Positions 1-7,503 of a stretch of DNA of 64,000 bases are shown in pieces. The notes under the pieces were generated by a model, which was not told where the DNA came from, did not search any database, and worked only from the letters and a program-made list of their open reading frames with translations. Each line of letters starts with the position of its first letter. The first letter of the stretch is position 1. The DNA lies in NCBI GenBank assembly GCA_002483145.1, contig DLHJ01000018.1:1-64000 (forward strand), read 5' to 3'. Source of the stretch: Cellvibrio sp. UBA7671. Its GTDB lineage: Bacteria; Pseudomonadota; Gammaproteobacteria; Pseudomonadales; Cellvibrionaceae. The translations under genes were made by a program, and so were the position numbers.

Positions 1-23
1 TTCGAATCCAGCACGACCCACCA
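1..23 (+). tRNA. 3' end of a tRNA gene, probably tRNA-Lys
   Basis: The window opens inside a tRNA. TTCGAATCC is the T-loop, and the 3' acceptor strand ACGACCC is followed by the discriminator A and an encoded CCA. The acceptor sequence matches what I recall of gammaproteobacterial tRNA-Lys (5' GGGTCGT pairing with ACGACCC), and in related genomes a tRNA-Lys sits between the tol-pal-queC block and nadA. The anticodon lies outside the window, so the amino-acid assignment is inference. Confidence 0.75.
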
Positions 24-42
24 TTTTTTGAAGTAAAAATCT

Positions 43-72
43 AAAAGGGCGCTTAGCAAAGCGCCCTTTTTT
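43..72 (+). terminator. Rho-independent terminator after the tRNA
   Basis: An 11-bp perfect stem (43-53 with 60-70) closes a 6-nt loop. It contains GGGCGCT/AGCGCCC, and the T-run covers 67-72. It ends tRNA transcription before nadA. Confidence 0.9.
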
Positions 73-203
73 ATTGGGCGAAAAGCGAGTCGGTTGGTTA
101 CTGTGCGCTGATATTTAACCGCCAATCAATCTGCTGCTCTGTGATAAAATTGCACGCAAATTTACTGCCCGTTAATGCGGGTAAGCTTAAGTGAGGCGAT
201 TAC

Positions 204-1259
204 ATGTCTGAGTTTTTGAATCTGGCCGTGCGCGATGTCGCCGCTGAAGATCTGGTAAAACAACATCTCGCCCGTGTGTGGAGTGCGCCCCAGTACACAC
301 CTGAGCAAGAAGCTGCCTATAAACTCCGCATCAAAGCTCTGCTTAAGCAACACAATGCTGTGTTGGTCGCCCATTACTACACCGACCCGTTAATTCAGGC
401 TCTCGCCGAGGAGACTGGCGGTTGTGTATCCGATTCGCTGGAGATGGCGCGTTTTGGTAAGAATCATTCGGCTGATACTTTGATCGTTGCCGGCGTGAAG
501 TTTATGGGTGAGACCGCCAAAATCCTCACACCGGAAAAGCGTGTACTTATGCCCACGTTGGAGGCGACTTGTTCGCTCGACCTTGGCTGCCCTATCGATG
601 AGTTCTCTGCCTTTTGCGACCAGCATCCCGACCGCACTGTAGTTGTCTATGCCAATACCTCTGCCGCCGTAAAAGCGCGTGCCGATTGGGTGGTGACTTC
701 GAGTATTGCGTTGGATGTAGTGGATTATCTGGATCGCCAAGGTAAAAAAATCCTCTGGGCGCCGGACAAACACCTCGGCGCTTATGTGCAGCAAAAAACC
801 GGTGCCGATGTTCTGTTGTGGGATGGTGCCTGTATCGTTCACGAAGAATTCAAAGCCAAAGGTGTTGAGGATCTCAAAATCCTGTATCCCGATGCTGCAG
901 TGTTGGTTCACCCTGAATCGCCCAAAGCAGTGGTGGATCTGGCTGATGTAGTTGGCTCGACATCGCAATTGATTAAAGCGGCACAAACCCTGCCTAACCG
1001 CGAATTTATTGTTGCGACTGACCAAGGCATTTTCTACAAAATGCAGCAGCTTAATCCCGATAAGGTTTTCCATATCGCACCTACTGCTGGCAGCGGTGCA
1101 AGCTGCCGCTCCTGCGCCAATTGCCCTTGGATGGCAATGAATGTATTAGACAATCTGGCGACGGTGTTTGAGCGCAGCGACAATGAAATCCATGTTGATC
1201 CAGAGCTCGGAAGGTTGGCGATGATTCCGCTGCAGCGCATGCTGGATTTTAAAAAATAA
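204..1259 (+). CDS. nadA: Quinolinate synthase NadA
   Basis: Condenses iminoaspartate (made by NadB) with dihydroxyacetone phosphate to give quinolinate in de novo NAD synthesis; cytosolic, with one oxygen-sensitive [4Fe-4S] cluster. The 351-residue length is normal for the family. The three cluster ligands are visible as C123 (in [10 protein letters not shown]), C210 (in DGACIVHEE) and C307 (last Cys of CRSCANCP), each shifted ten residues from the E. coli ligands 113, 200 and 297. The substrate-loop motifs AHYYTDP and MGETAKIL are intact. It is separated from the upstream tRNA by a terminator and appears to be transcribed alone, with 137 bp before dapA. Confidence 0.97.
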   Translation: MSEFLNLAVRDVAAEDLVKQHLARVWSAPQYTPEQEAAYKLRIKALLKQHNAVLVAHYYTDPLIQALAEETGGCVSDSLEMARFGKNHSADTLIVAGVKFMGETAKILTPEKRVLMPTLEATCSLDLGCPIDEFSAFCDQHPDRTVVVYANTSAAVKARADWVVTSSIALDVVDYLDRQGKKILWAPDKHLGAYVQQKTGADVLLWDGACIVHEEFKAKGVEDLKILYPDAAVLVHPESPKAVVDLADVVGSTSQLIKAAQTLPNREFIVATDQGIFYKMQQLNPDKVFHIAPTAGSGASCRSCANCPWMAMNVLDNLATVFERSDNEIHVDPELGRLAMIPLQRMLDFKK

Positions 1260-1396
1260 GGTTTCACTCTCTCTCTTGATGGTGTTTTGCTTGTTTCGTC
1301 TGGCCCCACTCAGTACCATGGCGCCTTTCGTTATTTCGTCACCCTGATTCCCTAACTTTTTTCGCTACTTTATTTCGCTAGCTAACGGAGCTCCCG

Positions 1397-2269
1397 ATGA
1401 TTCAAGGCAGTATGGTTGCCCTGGTAACCCCGATGAATGCAGACAATTCCCTTGATTGGGCGAGCCTGCATAAATTGGTGGACTGGCATCTGGAGCAGGG
1501 TACCCACGCGATAGTAGCAGTAGGCACGACTGGCGAGTCGGCGACGCTGAATGTGAACGAGCATCTAGCAGTTATTAAAAAAATAGTTGATCAAGTGAAC
1601 GGTCGCATCCCTGTGATCGCCGGTACTGGCGCTAACTCCACATCTGAAGCTGTCGAGCTAACCCAAGCCGCTAAGGATGCGGGAGTTGATGCCTGTTTGT
1701 TGGTAACACCTTACTACAACAAGCCAACGCAAGAGGGGCTGTTCCTGCATCACGCCCATATCGCGCAAGCGGTTGCCATTCCGCAGTTTCTCTACAATGT
1801 ACCCGGCCGCACCGGTGTGGATATGAAACCGGAAACGGCGCTGCGCTTGGCCAAATTACCCAATATCATCGGCATTAAAGAAGCGACTGGCGACCTTGAT
1901 CGCGCCAAATTATTGATCGAACAGGCTCCCTCCGGTTTTGCGATTATCTCGGGCGACGATGCAACGGCGGTCGATTTAATTCTTTTAGGTGGCAAAGGGG
2001 ATATTTCTGTCACGGCGAATGTCGTACCTGCGGCCATCGCGCGTATGTGTGAATTGGCCTTGGCCGGTAATGCTAAAGAAGCGCGCGCGATTAATGATCG
2101 TTTGCTGCCTTTGCATACGGCCATGTTTGTTGAGTCCAACCCGATTCCTGTTAAATGGGCGGTTGAACAATTGGGTTTGATCCAATCGGGTATTCGCCTG
2201 CCGCTGACACGTCTGTCAGAGCAGTATCACCAACAGGTTAAAACAGCCATGCAGGCTGCCGGGATTTAA
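1397..2269 (+). CDS. dapA: 4-hydroxy-tetrahydrodipicolinate synthase
   Basis: First committed step of the diaminopimelate/lysine pathway: condenses pyruvate with aspartate semialdehyde through a Schiff base. A complete 290-residue TIM barrel. The catalytic residues fall at the E. coli positions: T44 in GTTGES, Y133 in YNVPGRTG, R138 and the Schiff-base lysine K161 in IKEATGD. The start is supported by CGGAG about 8 nt upstream of ATG. bamC follows after 37 bp, as in E. coli (dapA-nlpB) and Pseudomonas, so lysine/peptidoglycan precursor synthesis and outer-membrane assembly are probably co-transcribed. Confidence 0.97.
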   Translation: MIQGSMVALVTPMNADNSLDWASLHKLVDWHLEQGTHAIVAVGTTGESATLNVNEHLAVIKKIVDQVNGRIPVIAGTGANSTSEAVELTQAAKDAGVDACLLVTPYYNKPTQEGLFLHHAHIAQAVAIPQFLYNVPGRTGVDMKPETALRLAKLPNIIGIKEATGDLDRAKLLIEQAPSGFAIISGDDATAVDLILLGGKGDISVTANVVPAAIARMCELALAGNAKEARAINDRLLPLHTAMFVESNPIPVKWAVEQLGLIQSGIRLPLTRLSEQYHQQVKTAMQAAGI

Positions 2270-2306
2270 GCTAATCCCTGCTTGCAGGTTGTCGACGAGA
2301 TGATTC

Positions 2307-3521
2307 ATGAGTTCAATTAAAGCAATGACCATAACAACAACTTCTCTATTGTCGATCAAGCGCCCGCTTTTGGCGTTAATGGTTGCCAGCTTGACGGTTT
2401 CCCTTTCTGGCTGCGGCATGTTTTTTGGCGATGAGGGTGTATTCCGCAATCGCGCAGGCGATTACGTTAAGGCCGACAATATTCCCCCGTTGGTATTACC
2501 GGCGGGTAAAAAATCGGAAACCATGGGCGAGCTTTATCCTATCCCGCCGATTACCGCGACTGACTTTGGTTACGACCCAACCGCCGATGATTATGAAATT
2601 CCGCGCCCTATGCCTTTGTCGGCAAATCTGGAGCAGGAAAATGTCAAGATCCAGCGCGTTGGCAGTGAGAGCTGGATTCTATTGAATGCAGCGCCGGGTG
2701 AAGTCTGGCCGCGTATCCGCAACTTCCTCAATGTGAATACCCTGGCGGTAAGCAAAGCTGATATCGGCAAGGGCATCATCGAAACCAGCTGGTTGCAATT
2801 CAAAACGGATTTAACAACCTACGATCGCTATCGCCTGCAGATCGACCAAGGTGTGCAACCGGAAACCACTGAAATTCATATTACCCACATGAGTGTTCCC
2901 GTTGCGGAAAAGCCAGCACCTGATATGGGCTGGCCGCGACGCTCGGTGAATGCCGAGCGTGAAAAGTGGATGCTCGACGAGTTGGCGGCAACGCTGGCGA
3001 GTGAAACGGCTGAGGGTGGTACTTCTCTGTTGGCCCAGGCAATTGGTGGCGCGGTAAAAGCCAATTTGGGGGTATCCCGCAGCGAGCCGATCATGACAAT
3101 CAAGCTGGATCGCCAGCGGGCATTTGCGACCCTGACATACGCCGCCAAGCGCGATGGTTTTACGACGTTTGATGCAGATGCCGATGCTGGCCTTTTCTAC
3201 GTGCACTACATAGATCCTGAAGAAGCCAAGCCGGGTTGGTTCAAACGTACTTTCCGTATAGGTTTGAATCCCAAGCCGCCAACATCACCTTATACTCTGG
3301 CGCAAGTCAAAACCAATATGTTGACAGGTGATGCGTTTGAAAAAGCGCCGCGCTCGGATCGTGATGAAGAAAAAGTATTGCCTGATGCGCCCGGTTACCT
3401 GATTGTCGTGACGGGTACTGAGGGTAACTTTGTTGTGCGTGTTCGCGATCCTTATGGCAAGCGTTTAACCCCACACGAAGCGCGTGAGTTACTGACTATA
3501 TTGCGGAGAAATCTGATCTAG
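2307..3521 (+). CDS. bamC: Outer-membrane assembly lipoprotein BamC
   Basis: Accessory lipoprotein of the BAM complex that folds beta-barrel proteins into the outer membrane (NlpB/DapX family). The N-terminus has a basic stretch, a hydrophobic segment and the lipobox LSGC with lipidated C36. A long unstructured region follows (residues about 45-100), then the two helix-grip domains usual for the family. Residue 37 is Gly, not Asp, consistent with outer-membrane sorting. The 404-residue length is a little above the E. coli protein (about 344). The stop codon overlaps the GTG start of the next gene by one base, indicating translational coupling. Confidence 0.92.
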   Translation: MSSIKAMTITTTSLLSIKRPLLALMVASLTVSLSGCGMFFGDEGVFRNRAGDYVKADNIPPLVLPAGKKSETMGELYPIPPITATDFGYDPTADDYEIPRPMPLSANLEQENVKIQRVGSESWILLNAAPGEVWPRIRNFLNVNTLAVSKADIGKGIIETSWLQFKTDLTTYDRYRLQIDQGVQPETTEIHITHMSVPVAEKPAPDMGWPRRSVNAEREKWMLDELAATLASETAEGGTSLLAQAIGGAVKANLGVSRSEPIMTIKLDRQRAFATLTYAAKRDGFTTFDADADAGLFYVHYIDPEEAKPGWFKRTFRIGLNPKPPTSPYTLAQVKTNMLTGDAFEKAPRSDRDEEKVLPDAPGYLIVVTGTEGNFVVRVRDPYGKRLTPHEARELLTILRRNLI

Positions 3522-4291
3522 TGCTGGCTCCGTTGCGCTTTGCATCACTCGGTAGCGGTAGCCGCGGCAACTCTACCTTGGTGGAGTGGAGCGCTGGTAC
3601 CCTTCTGATTGATTGTGGATTTAGTGTCAAGGAAGCCAACCAGCGGCTTGAGCGCTTGGGCAAGCGCGCTGAAGATCTGATGGCCATACTGGTCACCCAT
3701 GAGCATGCAGATCACATCAAAGGAGTTGCCACTCTGGCCAGACGCTATGATCTGCCGGTGTACATGACCCCGGGTACCTATCACAGCCGCAATCTGGGTG
3801 AATTGCCGGATCTGCGCTTGATAGAAGCCTATACTCCGTTTGTGTTGAATGATTTGCACGTTACACCAGTGGCAGTACCCCATGACGCGCGTGAGCCAAC
3901 CCAGTTTGTGTTTGAATTTGCGGGGTTACGGTTGGGGATATTGACTGATCTGGGTAGCATCACCGCCCATGTTGAGGCCCATTACCAAGATCTTGATGCC
4001 ATGGTGCTGGAGGCAAACCACGATCCGGCAATGCTCGCATCAGGCTCCTATCCCCCTTCGTTGAAGCAGCGGGTAGGAGGGTTGTGGGGGCATTTGAGCA
4101 ACCAACAGGCGGCAGGATTTTTACAGCGCCTTAACTGCGCAAGGTTGCAGCATTTAGTAGTGGCGCATATCAGCCAACAAAATAATTCTCTGGAGTTGGC
4201 ACAAGCTGCTTTGGCACCCGTCACGGCGGAGGTCAAGCAGGTGACTTTTGCGTGTCAAAACCAGGGATTTGACTGGTTGTCGGTTTCTTAA
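3521..4291 (+). CDS. MBL-fold metal-dependent hydrolase (YycJ-like)
   Basis: Metallo-beta-lactamase-fold protein of 256 residues. The metal-binding signature THEHADH is clear (HxHxDH), with further ligands probable in VPHDAREP and in the HISQQNN segment. The N-terminal GSGSRGNSTLVE is typical of the YycJ/WalJ group of small MBL hydrolases, some of which are 5'-3' DNA exonucleases. GTG start, overlapping the bamC stop. The order dapA-bamC-MBL-purC matches Pseudomonas. The substrate here is unknown. Confidence 0.88.
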   Translation: MLAPLRFASLGSGSRGNSTLVEWSAGTLLIDCGFSVKEANQRLERLGKRAEDLMAILVTHEHADHIKGVATLARRYDLPVYMTPGTYHSRNLGELPDLRLIEAYTPFVLNDLHVTPVAVPHDAREPTQFVFEFAGLRLGILTDLGSITAHVEAHYQDLDAMVLEANHDPAMLASGSYPPSLKQRVGGLWGHLSNQQAAGFLQRLNCARLQHLVVAHISQQNNSLELAQAALAPVTAEVKQVTFACQNQGFDWLSVS

Positions 4292-4355
4292 ATACCGTTT
4301 TTTACTTTCTGTTTTTTTATTTTTCAATACATACTTTTGAATAGCAGGCCTATCA

Positions 4356-5066
4356 ATGGAAAAGCGCGAACAACTCTACGCTGGCAAAGCCAAATCCATC
4401 TACAAAACTGATGACCCTGATCATGTAATTATGTTATTCCGCAATGATACATCCGCTTTTGACGGCAAGCGTATCGAGCAACTTGATCGCAAAGGCATGG
4501 TAAACAACAAATTCAATGCGTTCATCATGACCAAATTGCAGGAAGCAGGCATCCCCACACACTTTGTGAAGTTGCTGTCGGACACCGAAGTATTGGTAAA
4601 AACCATGCAGATGATTCCCGTTGAGTGCGTAGTGCGCAACCTTGCAGCTGGTTCACTAGTGCGTCGCCTGGGTGTGCAGGAAGGCATTGAATTGAATCCA
4701 CCCACCTTTGAACTCTTCTTGAAAAACGATGCGCTTGGCGATCCGATGGTCAATGAATCGCACGTGCAATCGTTCGGTTGGGCAACGCCCGAGCAGTTGG
4801 CGCGCATGAAAGAATTGACCTTCAAAATCAATGCGATACTTAAGGATTTGTTTGCCTCAGGCAATATGTTGCTGGTGGATTTCAAAGTGGAATTTGGTCT
4901 GCATAAAGGCGAAGTGATTCTTGGGGACGAGTTCTCACCAGATGGATGCCGTTTGTGGGATAAAGACACCCGTGAGAAATTGGATAAAGACCGTTTCCGT
5001 CAAAACCTCGGCAATGTTGTTGAGTCTTACGAAATGGTCGGTCAGCGCCTCGGGTTAACTTTCTAA
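4356..5066 (+). CDS. purC: SAICAR synthase PurC
   Basis: Phosphoribosylaminoimidazole-succinocarboxamide synthase: joins CAIR and aspartate with ATP in purine synthesis. 236 residues, the usual length of the single-domain bacterial enzyme. Recognisable motifs are YAGKAKSIY at the N-terminus (nucleotide-binding loop), [11 protein letters not shown] (signature) and [12 protein letters not shown] near the C-terminus. It sits 64 bp after the MBL gene and is followed by a terminator, so it likely ends the transcription unit. Confidence 0.97.
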   Translation: MEKREQLYAGKAKSIYKTDDPDHVIMLFRNDTSAFDGKRIEQLDRKGMVNNKFNAFIMTKLQEAGIPTHFVKLLSDTEVLVKTMQMIPVECVVRNLAAGSLVRRLGVQEGIELNPPTFELFLKNDALGDPMVNESHVQSFGWATPEQLARMKELTFKINAILKDLFASGNMLLVDFKVEFGLHKGEVILGDEFSPDGCRLWDKDTREKLDKDRFRQNLGNVVESYEMVGQRLGLTF

Positions 5067-5086
5067 TAAAGTGCCCTGCGCAGGCA

Positions 5087-5111
5087 GAGAGGGGCTTAGG
5101 CCCCTTTTTTA
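5087..5111 (+). terminator. Terminator after purC
   Basis: Stem GGGGC/GCCCC (5091-5095 with 5100-5104), extended by weaker A-T and G-T pairs, with loop TTAG and a T-run at 5105-5110. Confidence 0.8.
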
Positions 5112-5203
5112 TTGCAGGTGAATTTTAACAATTAGTATCTATACTCAAGCAATACATCTCTGGCAGAGCCAAAAATGGCTACTAAAATCATGGGGAATCT
5201 ATA

Positions 5204-5479
5204 GTGAACGAACGCCGCGTGTTTGAGCGCACCTCCACCTCGGTGCGTGTTGAAATGTCCCACCCGAGTTTCGGTACGATTATCGGTTTTGCCCGGGATA
5301 TTTCTGACGGTGGTGCACAGGTGCAAATTGAAAATCAGGTATGCCCACCTGTAGGCACAGAAGTTTCAGTCAAATTTAAAAAAGCAGTAGGCGCGATTAA
5401 TGCAGAGCCTGTGCGTATGCGAGTGGTGCACCAGTTGCGTAACACTATTGGGTTAATGTTTGTGCGGGGCGCGGTGTAA
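5204..5479 (+). CDS. Small PilZ-domain protein, predicted c-di-GMP binder
   Basis: A 91-residue protein that is one PilZ domain. Both c-di-GMP-binding motifs are present: RxxxR (R5-VFE-R9) and DxSxxG (D32-I-S34-DG-G37). PilZ adaptors bind cyclic di-GMP and act on partners in motility, cellulose/alginate export or type IV pili; nothing nearby identifies the partner. GTG start at 5204, with GGGGAA upstream as the ribosome site. Monocistronic, between the purC terminator and a convergent gene. Confidence 0.88.
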   Translation: MNERRVFERTSTSVRVEMSHPSFGTIIGFARDISDGGAQVQIENQVCPPVGTEVSVKFKKAVGAINAEPVRMRVVHQLRNTIGLMFVRGAV

Positions 5480-5490
5480 TCAGCGCCCCG
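5465..5490. terminator. GC-rich hairpin between convergent genes
   Basis: CGGGGCGC (5465-5472) pairs perfectly with GCGCCCCG (5483-5490) over a 10-nt loop containing the PilZ stop codon. The T-tract is weak, so this is only a possible terminator between two converging genes. Confidence 0.4.
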
Positions 5491-5503
5491 AGGTTAATTC
5501 ACG

Positions 5504-6025
5504 TTAGTTGATGCACTGTTCTGGTGATATAAAATCCAGTTTTTGATTGTTCAGGTTTTGTTGCAATTGTTTTAAATCTTTACATGTCATCAGCGGGTTC
5601 TTGGCAAGATGCAATTGTGTCAGGTGCAACAAGTGTAAAAGTGGTGCAGGATTTTTAATGGTATTATTTGTCAGCACCAATCTTTCCAAGCGTCCTAATT
5701 GCTCGATTTCGCTAATATCCGCTATTTGATTGTCCGCCAAATTAAGTTCTTTTAACGCAAAAAATTTATCCAATCCAGCAAGGGATTTAATACCTGCATT
5801 ACTGCAGTTCAGCCGTGTTAAATCCTCCGCGCTGGTAATATGCAAATCGTAAATAGTTTGCTCCACGCAGTCGCGCAATTTTGCATCGGTGATTTGATAA
5901 TCCTTAAATATCGATGGCGGCGTGTAGACAATATTTTCGTTGACGCTTACGGAATAATTTTTACACCCAGCAGTCAATAAACTGGTGACTAGCCCACAAA
6001 AAAGTAACAAAGATTTACTGTGCAT
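5504..6025 (-). CDS. Leucine-rich-repeat lipoprotein
   Basis: Predicted 173-residue lipoprotein. The chosen ATG (codon 6025-6023) gives a classic signal peptide (MHSKSLL...LLTAGC, lipidated C21) with AGGG about 10 nt upstream; an in-frame start at 6085 would put a non-signal leader in front and is unlikely. The mature part has about four short LRR units: LTRLNCSNAGIKSL, FALKELNLADNQIADI, LERLVLTNNTIKN and LTQLHLAKNPLMTC. LRRs mediate protein binding; no enzyme motif is seen. It is transcribed divergently from the OmpA-family gene, with about 195 bp between them. Function unknown; probably an envelope-surface adhesion or scaffold protein. Confidence 0.72.
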   Translation of the reverse strand: MHSKSLLLFCGLVTSLLTAGCKNYSVSVNENIVYTPPSIFKDYQITDAKLRDCVEQTIYDLHITSAEDLTRLNCSNAGIKSLAGLDKFFALKELNLADNQIADISEIEQLGRLERLVLTNNTIKNPAPLLHLLHLTQLHLAKNPLMTCKDLKQLQQNLNNQKLDFISPEQCIN

Positions 6026-6219
6026 ATGGAGTTTCCCTAGGTTGGGGCGGAAAATCGTCTCGCATAATTCATGCGAATAATGCATTCACTGTAATCAGAT
6101 ATCTGTTCGGCAGCAATCATAGAATTCAGTATTTATTCAGTTCCGCTATTCAACAATCACCACACAACATGTTTATTTCTTTATCCCTCGTTTTTTTTGT
6201 TTTATTGGAGAGTCTTAGT

Positions 6220-6873
6220 ATGAAATATATCCTCGCTATTTTGTTGTCATTTGCCATTGTTGGTTGTACCACAACCGATCCCTATACTGGCGAACAAAAA
6301 ACCAGTAAGACCGCTAAAGGCGCAGGCATAGGCGCAATTGCGGGTGCCGTCCTAGGCGCAGCGACGGGCGACGATAAAAAAGATCGCCGCGACCGCGCAT
6401 TAAAAGGTGCTGTACTGGGTGGTGTAATCGGCGGTGGCGCAGGTAACTATATGGACCGTCAAGAGGCCAAGTTGCGCCAGGAGTTGCAGGGCACTGGTGT
6501 GCAGGTGAGACGTGAAGGTAATAACCTGTATCTGGTGATGCCAGGTAATATCACTTTCAGCACGGGTAATGCCGACATCCGCTCAGATTTTTTCGATGTG
6601 CTAAATTCAGTTGCCAAGGTTTTGGCTGAGTTTAACCAAACCTCAATCAAAGTGAGTGGACATACTGACTCTACCGGCAGCGATTCTATCAACCAACCGC
6701 TCAGTGAGCGCCGCGCCGATAGTGTTGCTATGTACCTGCGCAGCCAGAAGGTTAGCAGTGCACGTATCCAGTCGTATGGTTACGGCTCGCGCTACCCGGT
6801 GGCCAGCAACGATACAGCGGCCGGGCGTGAAGCAAACCGTCGCGTAGAATTGGAGCTGGTGCCTAACGAATAA
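6220..6873 (+). CDS. OmpA-family lipoprotein with glycine zipper (YiaD-like)
   Basis: Outer-membrane lipoprotein that tethers the envelope to peptidoglycan. Start at 6220, after GGAGAG, rather than the in-frame 6169, because this gives a proper lipoprotein signal (MKYILAILL...IVGC, C16). Residues about 35-80 form a glycine-zipper region (GAGIGAIAGAVLGAATG, then AVLGGVIGGGAGN). The C-terminal half is an OmpA peptidoglycan-binding domain with GHTDSTGS and LSERRADSV. Length 217, like YiaD and Pal-like proteins. A strong terminator follows. Confidence 0.9.
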   Translation: MKYILAILLSFAIVGCTTTDPYTGEQKTSKTAKGAGIGAIAGAVLGAATGDDKKDRRDRALKGAVLGGVIGGGAGNYMDRQEAKLRQELQGTGVQVRREGNNLYLVMPGNITFSTGNADIRSDFFDVLNSVAKVLAEFNQTSIKVSGHTDSTGSDSINQPLSERRADSVAMYLRSQKVSSARIQSYGYGSRYPVASNDTAAGREANRRVELELVPNE

Positions 6874-6890
6874 GTATTCTCGTGTTCACG

Positions 6891-6923
6891 AAAGCCGCTC
6901 GGTTTACCGCAGCGGCTTTTTTA
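6891..6923 (+). terminator. Terminator after the OmpA-family gene
   Basis: Nine-bp stem AAAGCCGCT/AGCGGCTTT (6891-6899 with 6911-6919), 11-nt loop, T-run to 6922. Confidence 0.9.
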
Positions 6924-6961
6924 TTGAAAAAAATATTAAAAATCAAAGATTTGAGCTTATG

Positions 6962-6976
6962 TGCTATTTTTTAGCA
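6962..6976. promoter_or_regulatory. Upstream half-site pair for the BlaI-type repressor
   Basis: TGCTA-TTTTT-TAGCA is a perfect inverted repeat about 95 bp before the repressor gene. It uses the same half-site (TGCTA/TAGCA) as the stronger operator at 7004-7028, so it is a likely auxiliary binding site. Confidence 0.55.
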
Positions 6977-6984
6977 TTTAACGC

Positions 6985-7028
6985 TTGACGAAAGTGAGGC
7001 TGGTGCTAAATTATTAGCATGATGCTAA
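6985..7028 (+). promoter_or_regulatory. Promoter and overlapping operator of the blaI-like operon
   Basis: A possible -35 TTGACG (6985-6990) and -10 TAAATT (7007-7012, 16-bp spacer) precede the repressor. Three alternating half-sites cover the -10 and start region: TGCTAA (7004-7009), TTAGCA (7014-7019) and TGCTAA (7023-7028). The last two form TTAGCAT-G-ATGCTAA (7014-7028), a perfect 7+7 dyad around one base. The placement fits autorepression of the operon. The half-site differs from the TACA/TGTA core known for staphylococcal BlaI/MecI, so the consensus is inferred from this sequence only. Confidence 0.7.
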
Positions 7029-7067
7029 AAAAACAGCATTGAAGTAAATTTGATGTAGGTAAAGCGT

Positions 7068-7487
7068 ATGACTTTGAATGATGTGGATAAAACTGCTGCT
7101 GCGCAACTCAGCCGACGTGAGCGGCAAATTATGGATGCCTTGTTTGAGGCTGGTGAGTTATCGGCTCAGGATGTGCGTGCCGCTATTCCCGATGCGCCTG
7201 GCTATTCAGCTGTGCGCGCCTTGCTTGCAAAATTGGTGGAAAAAAAGATCGTCGATTTTCGCGAAGACGGCCCGCGCTATATTTATTTTCCGGTAGTAGC
7301 ACAGGAAGAGGCGCGAACTTCTGCACTGCAAAAAATGCTCAAAACATTTTTTGGCGGATCAACTGCTGCAGCAGTGAATGCATTATTGGGAATGAATAAA
7401 GAAAAGCTGAGTGCAGAAGAAATAAATCAGCTGCAGCAGGCAATCGATGAGGCAGCACAAGCTGACGCTTCAGCGAGACAGAAATAA
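7068..7487 (+). CDS. BlaI/MecI/CopY-family transcriptional repressor
   Basis: 139-residue winged-helix repressor. The N-terminal LSRRERQIMDALFEAGELS and the recognition region YSAVRALLAKLVEKKIV are characteristic of the BlaI family; a helical dimerisation tail follows (residues 80-135). In known systems the paired M56 peptidase relays a signal that leads to cleavage of the repressor. The next gene is exactly such a peptidase, 16 bp downstream. No beta-lactamase is visible nearby, so antibiotic sensing should not be assumed; many proteobacterial BlaI/M56 pairs have other, unknown inputs. Confidence 0.9.
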   Translation: MTLNDVDKTAAAQLSRRERQIMDALFEAGELSAQDVRAAIPDAPGYSAVRALLAKLVEKKIVDFREDGPRYIYFPVVAQEEARTSALQKMLKTFFGGSTAAAVNALLGMNKEKLSAEEINQLQQAIDEAAQADASARQK

Positions 7488-7503
7488 TAACAATCGAGGC
7501 GGT

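Noticed and set aside
390-1073. 227-residue - strand frame opposite nadA
   Set aside because: Lies wholly inside nadA, whose cluster cysteines and length are unambiguous; no ribosome site or motif on the - strand.
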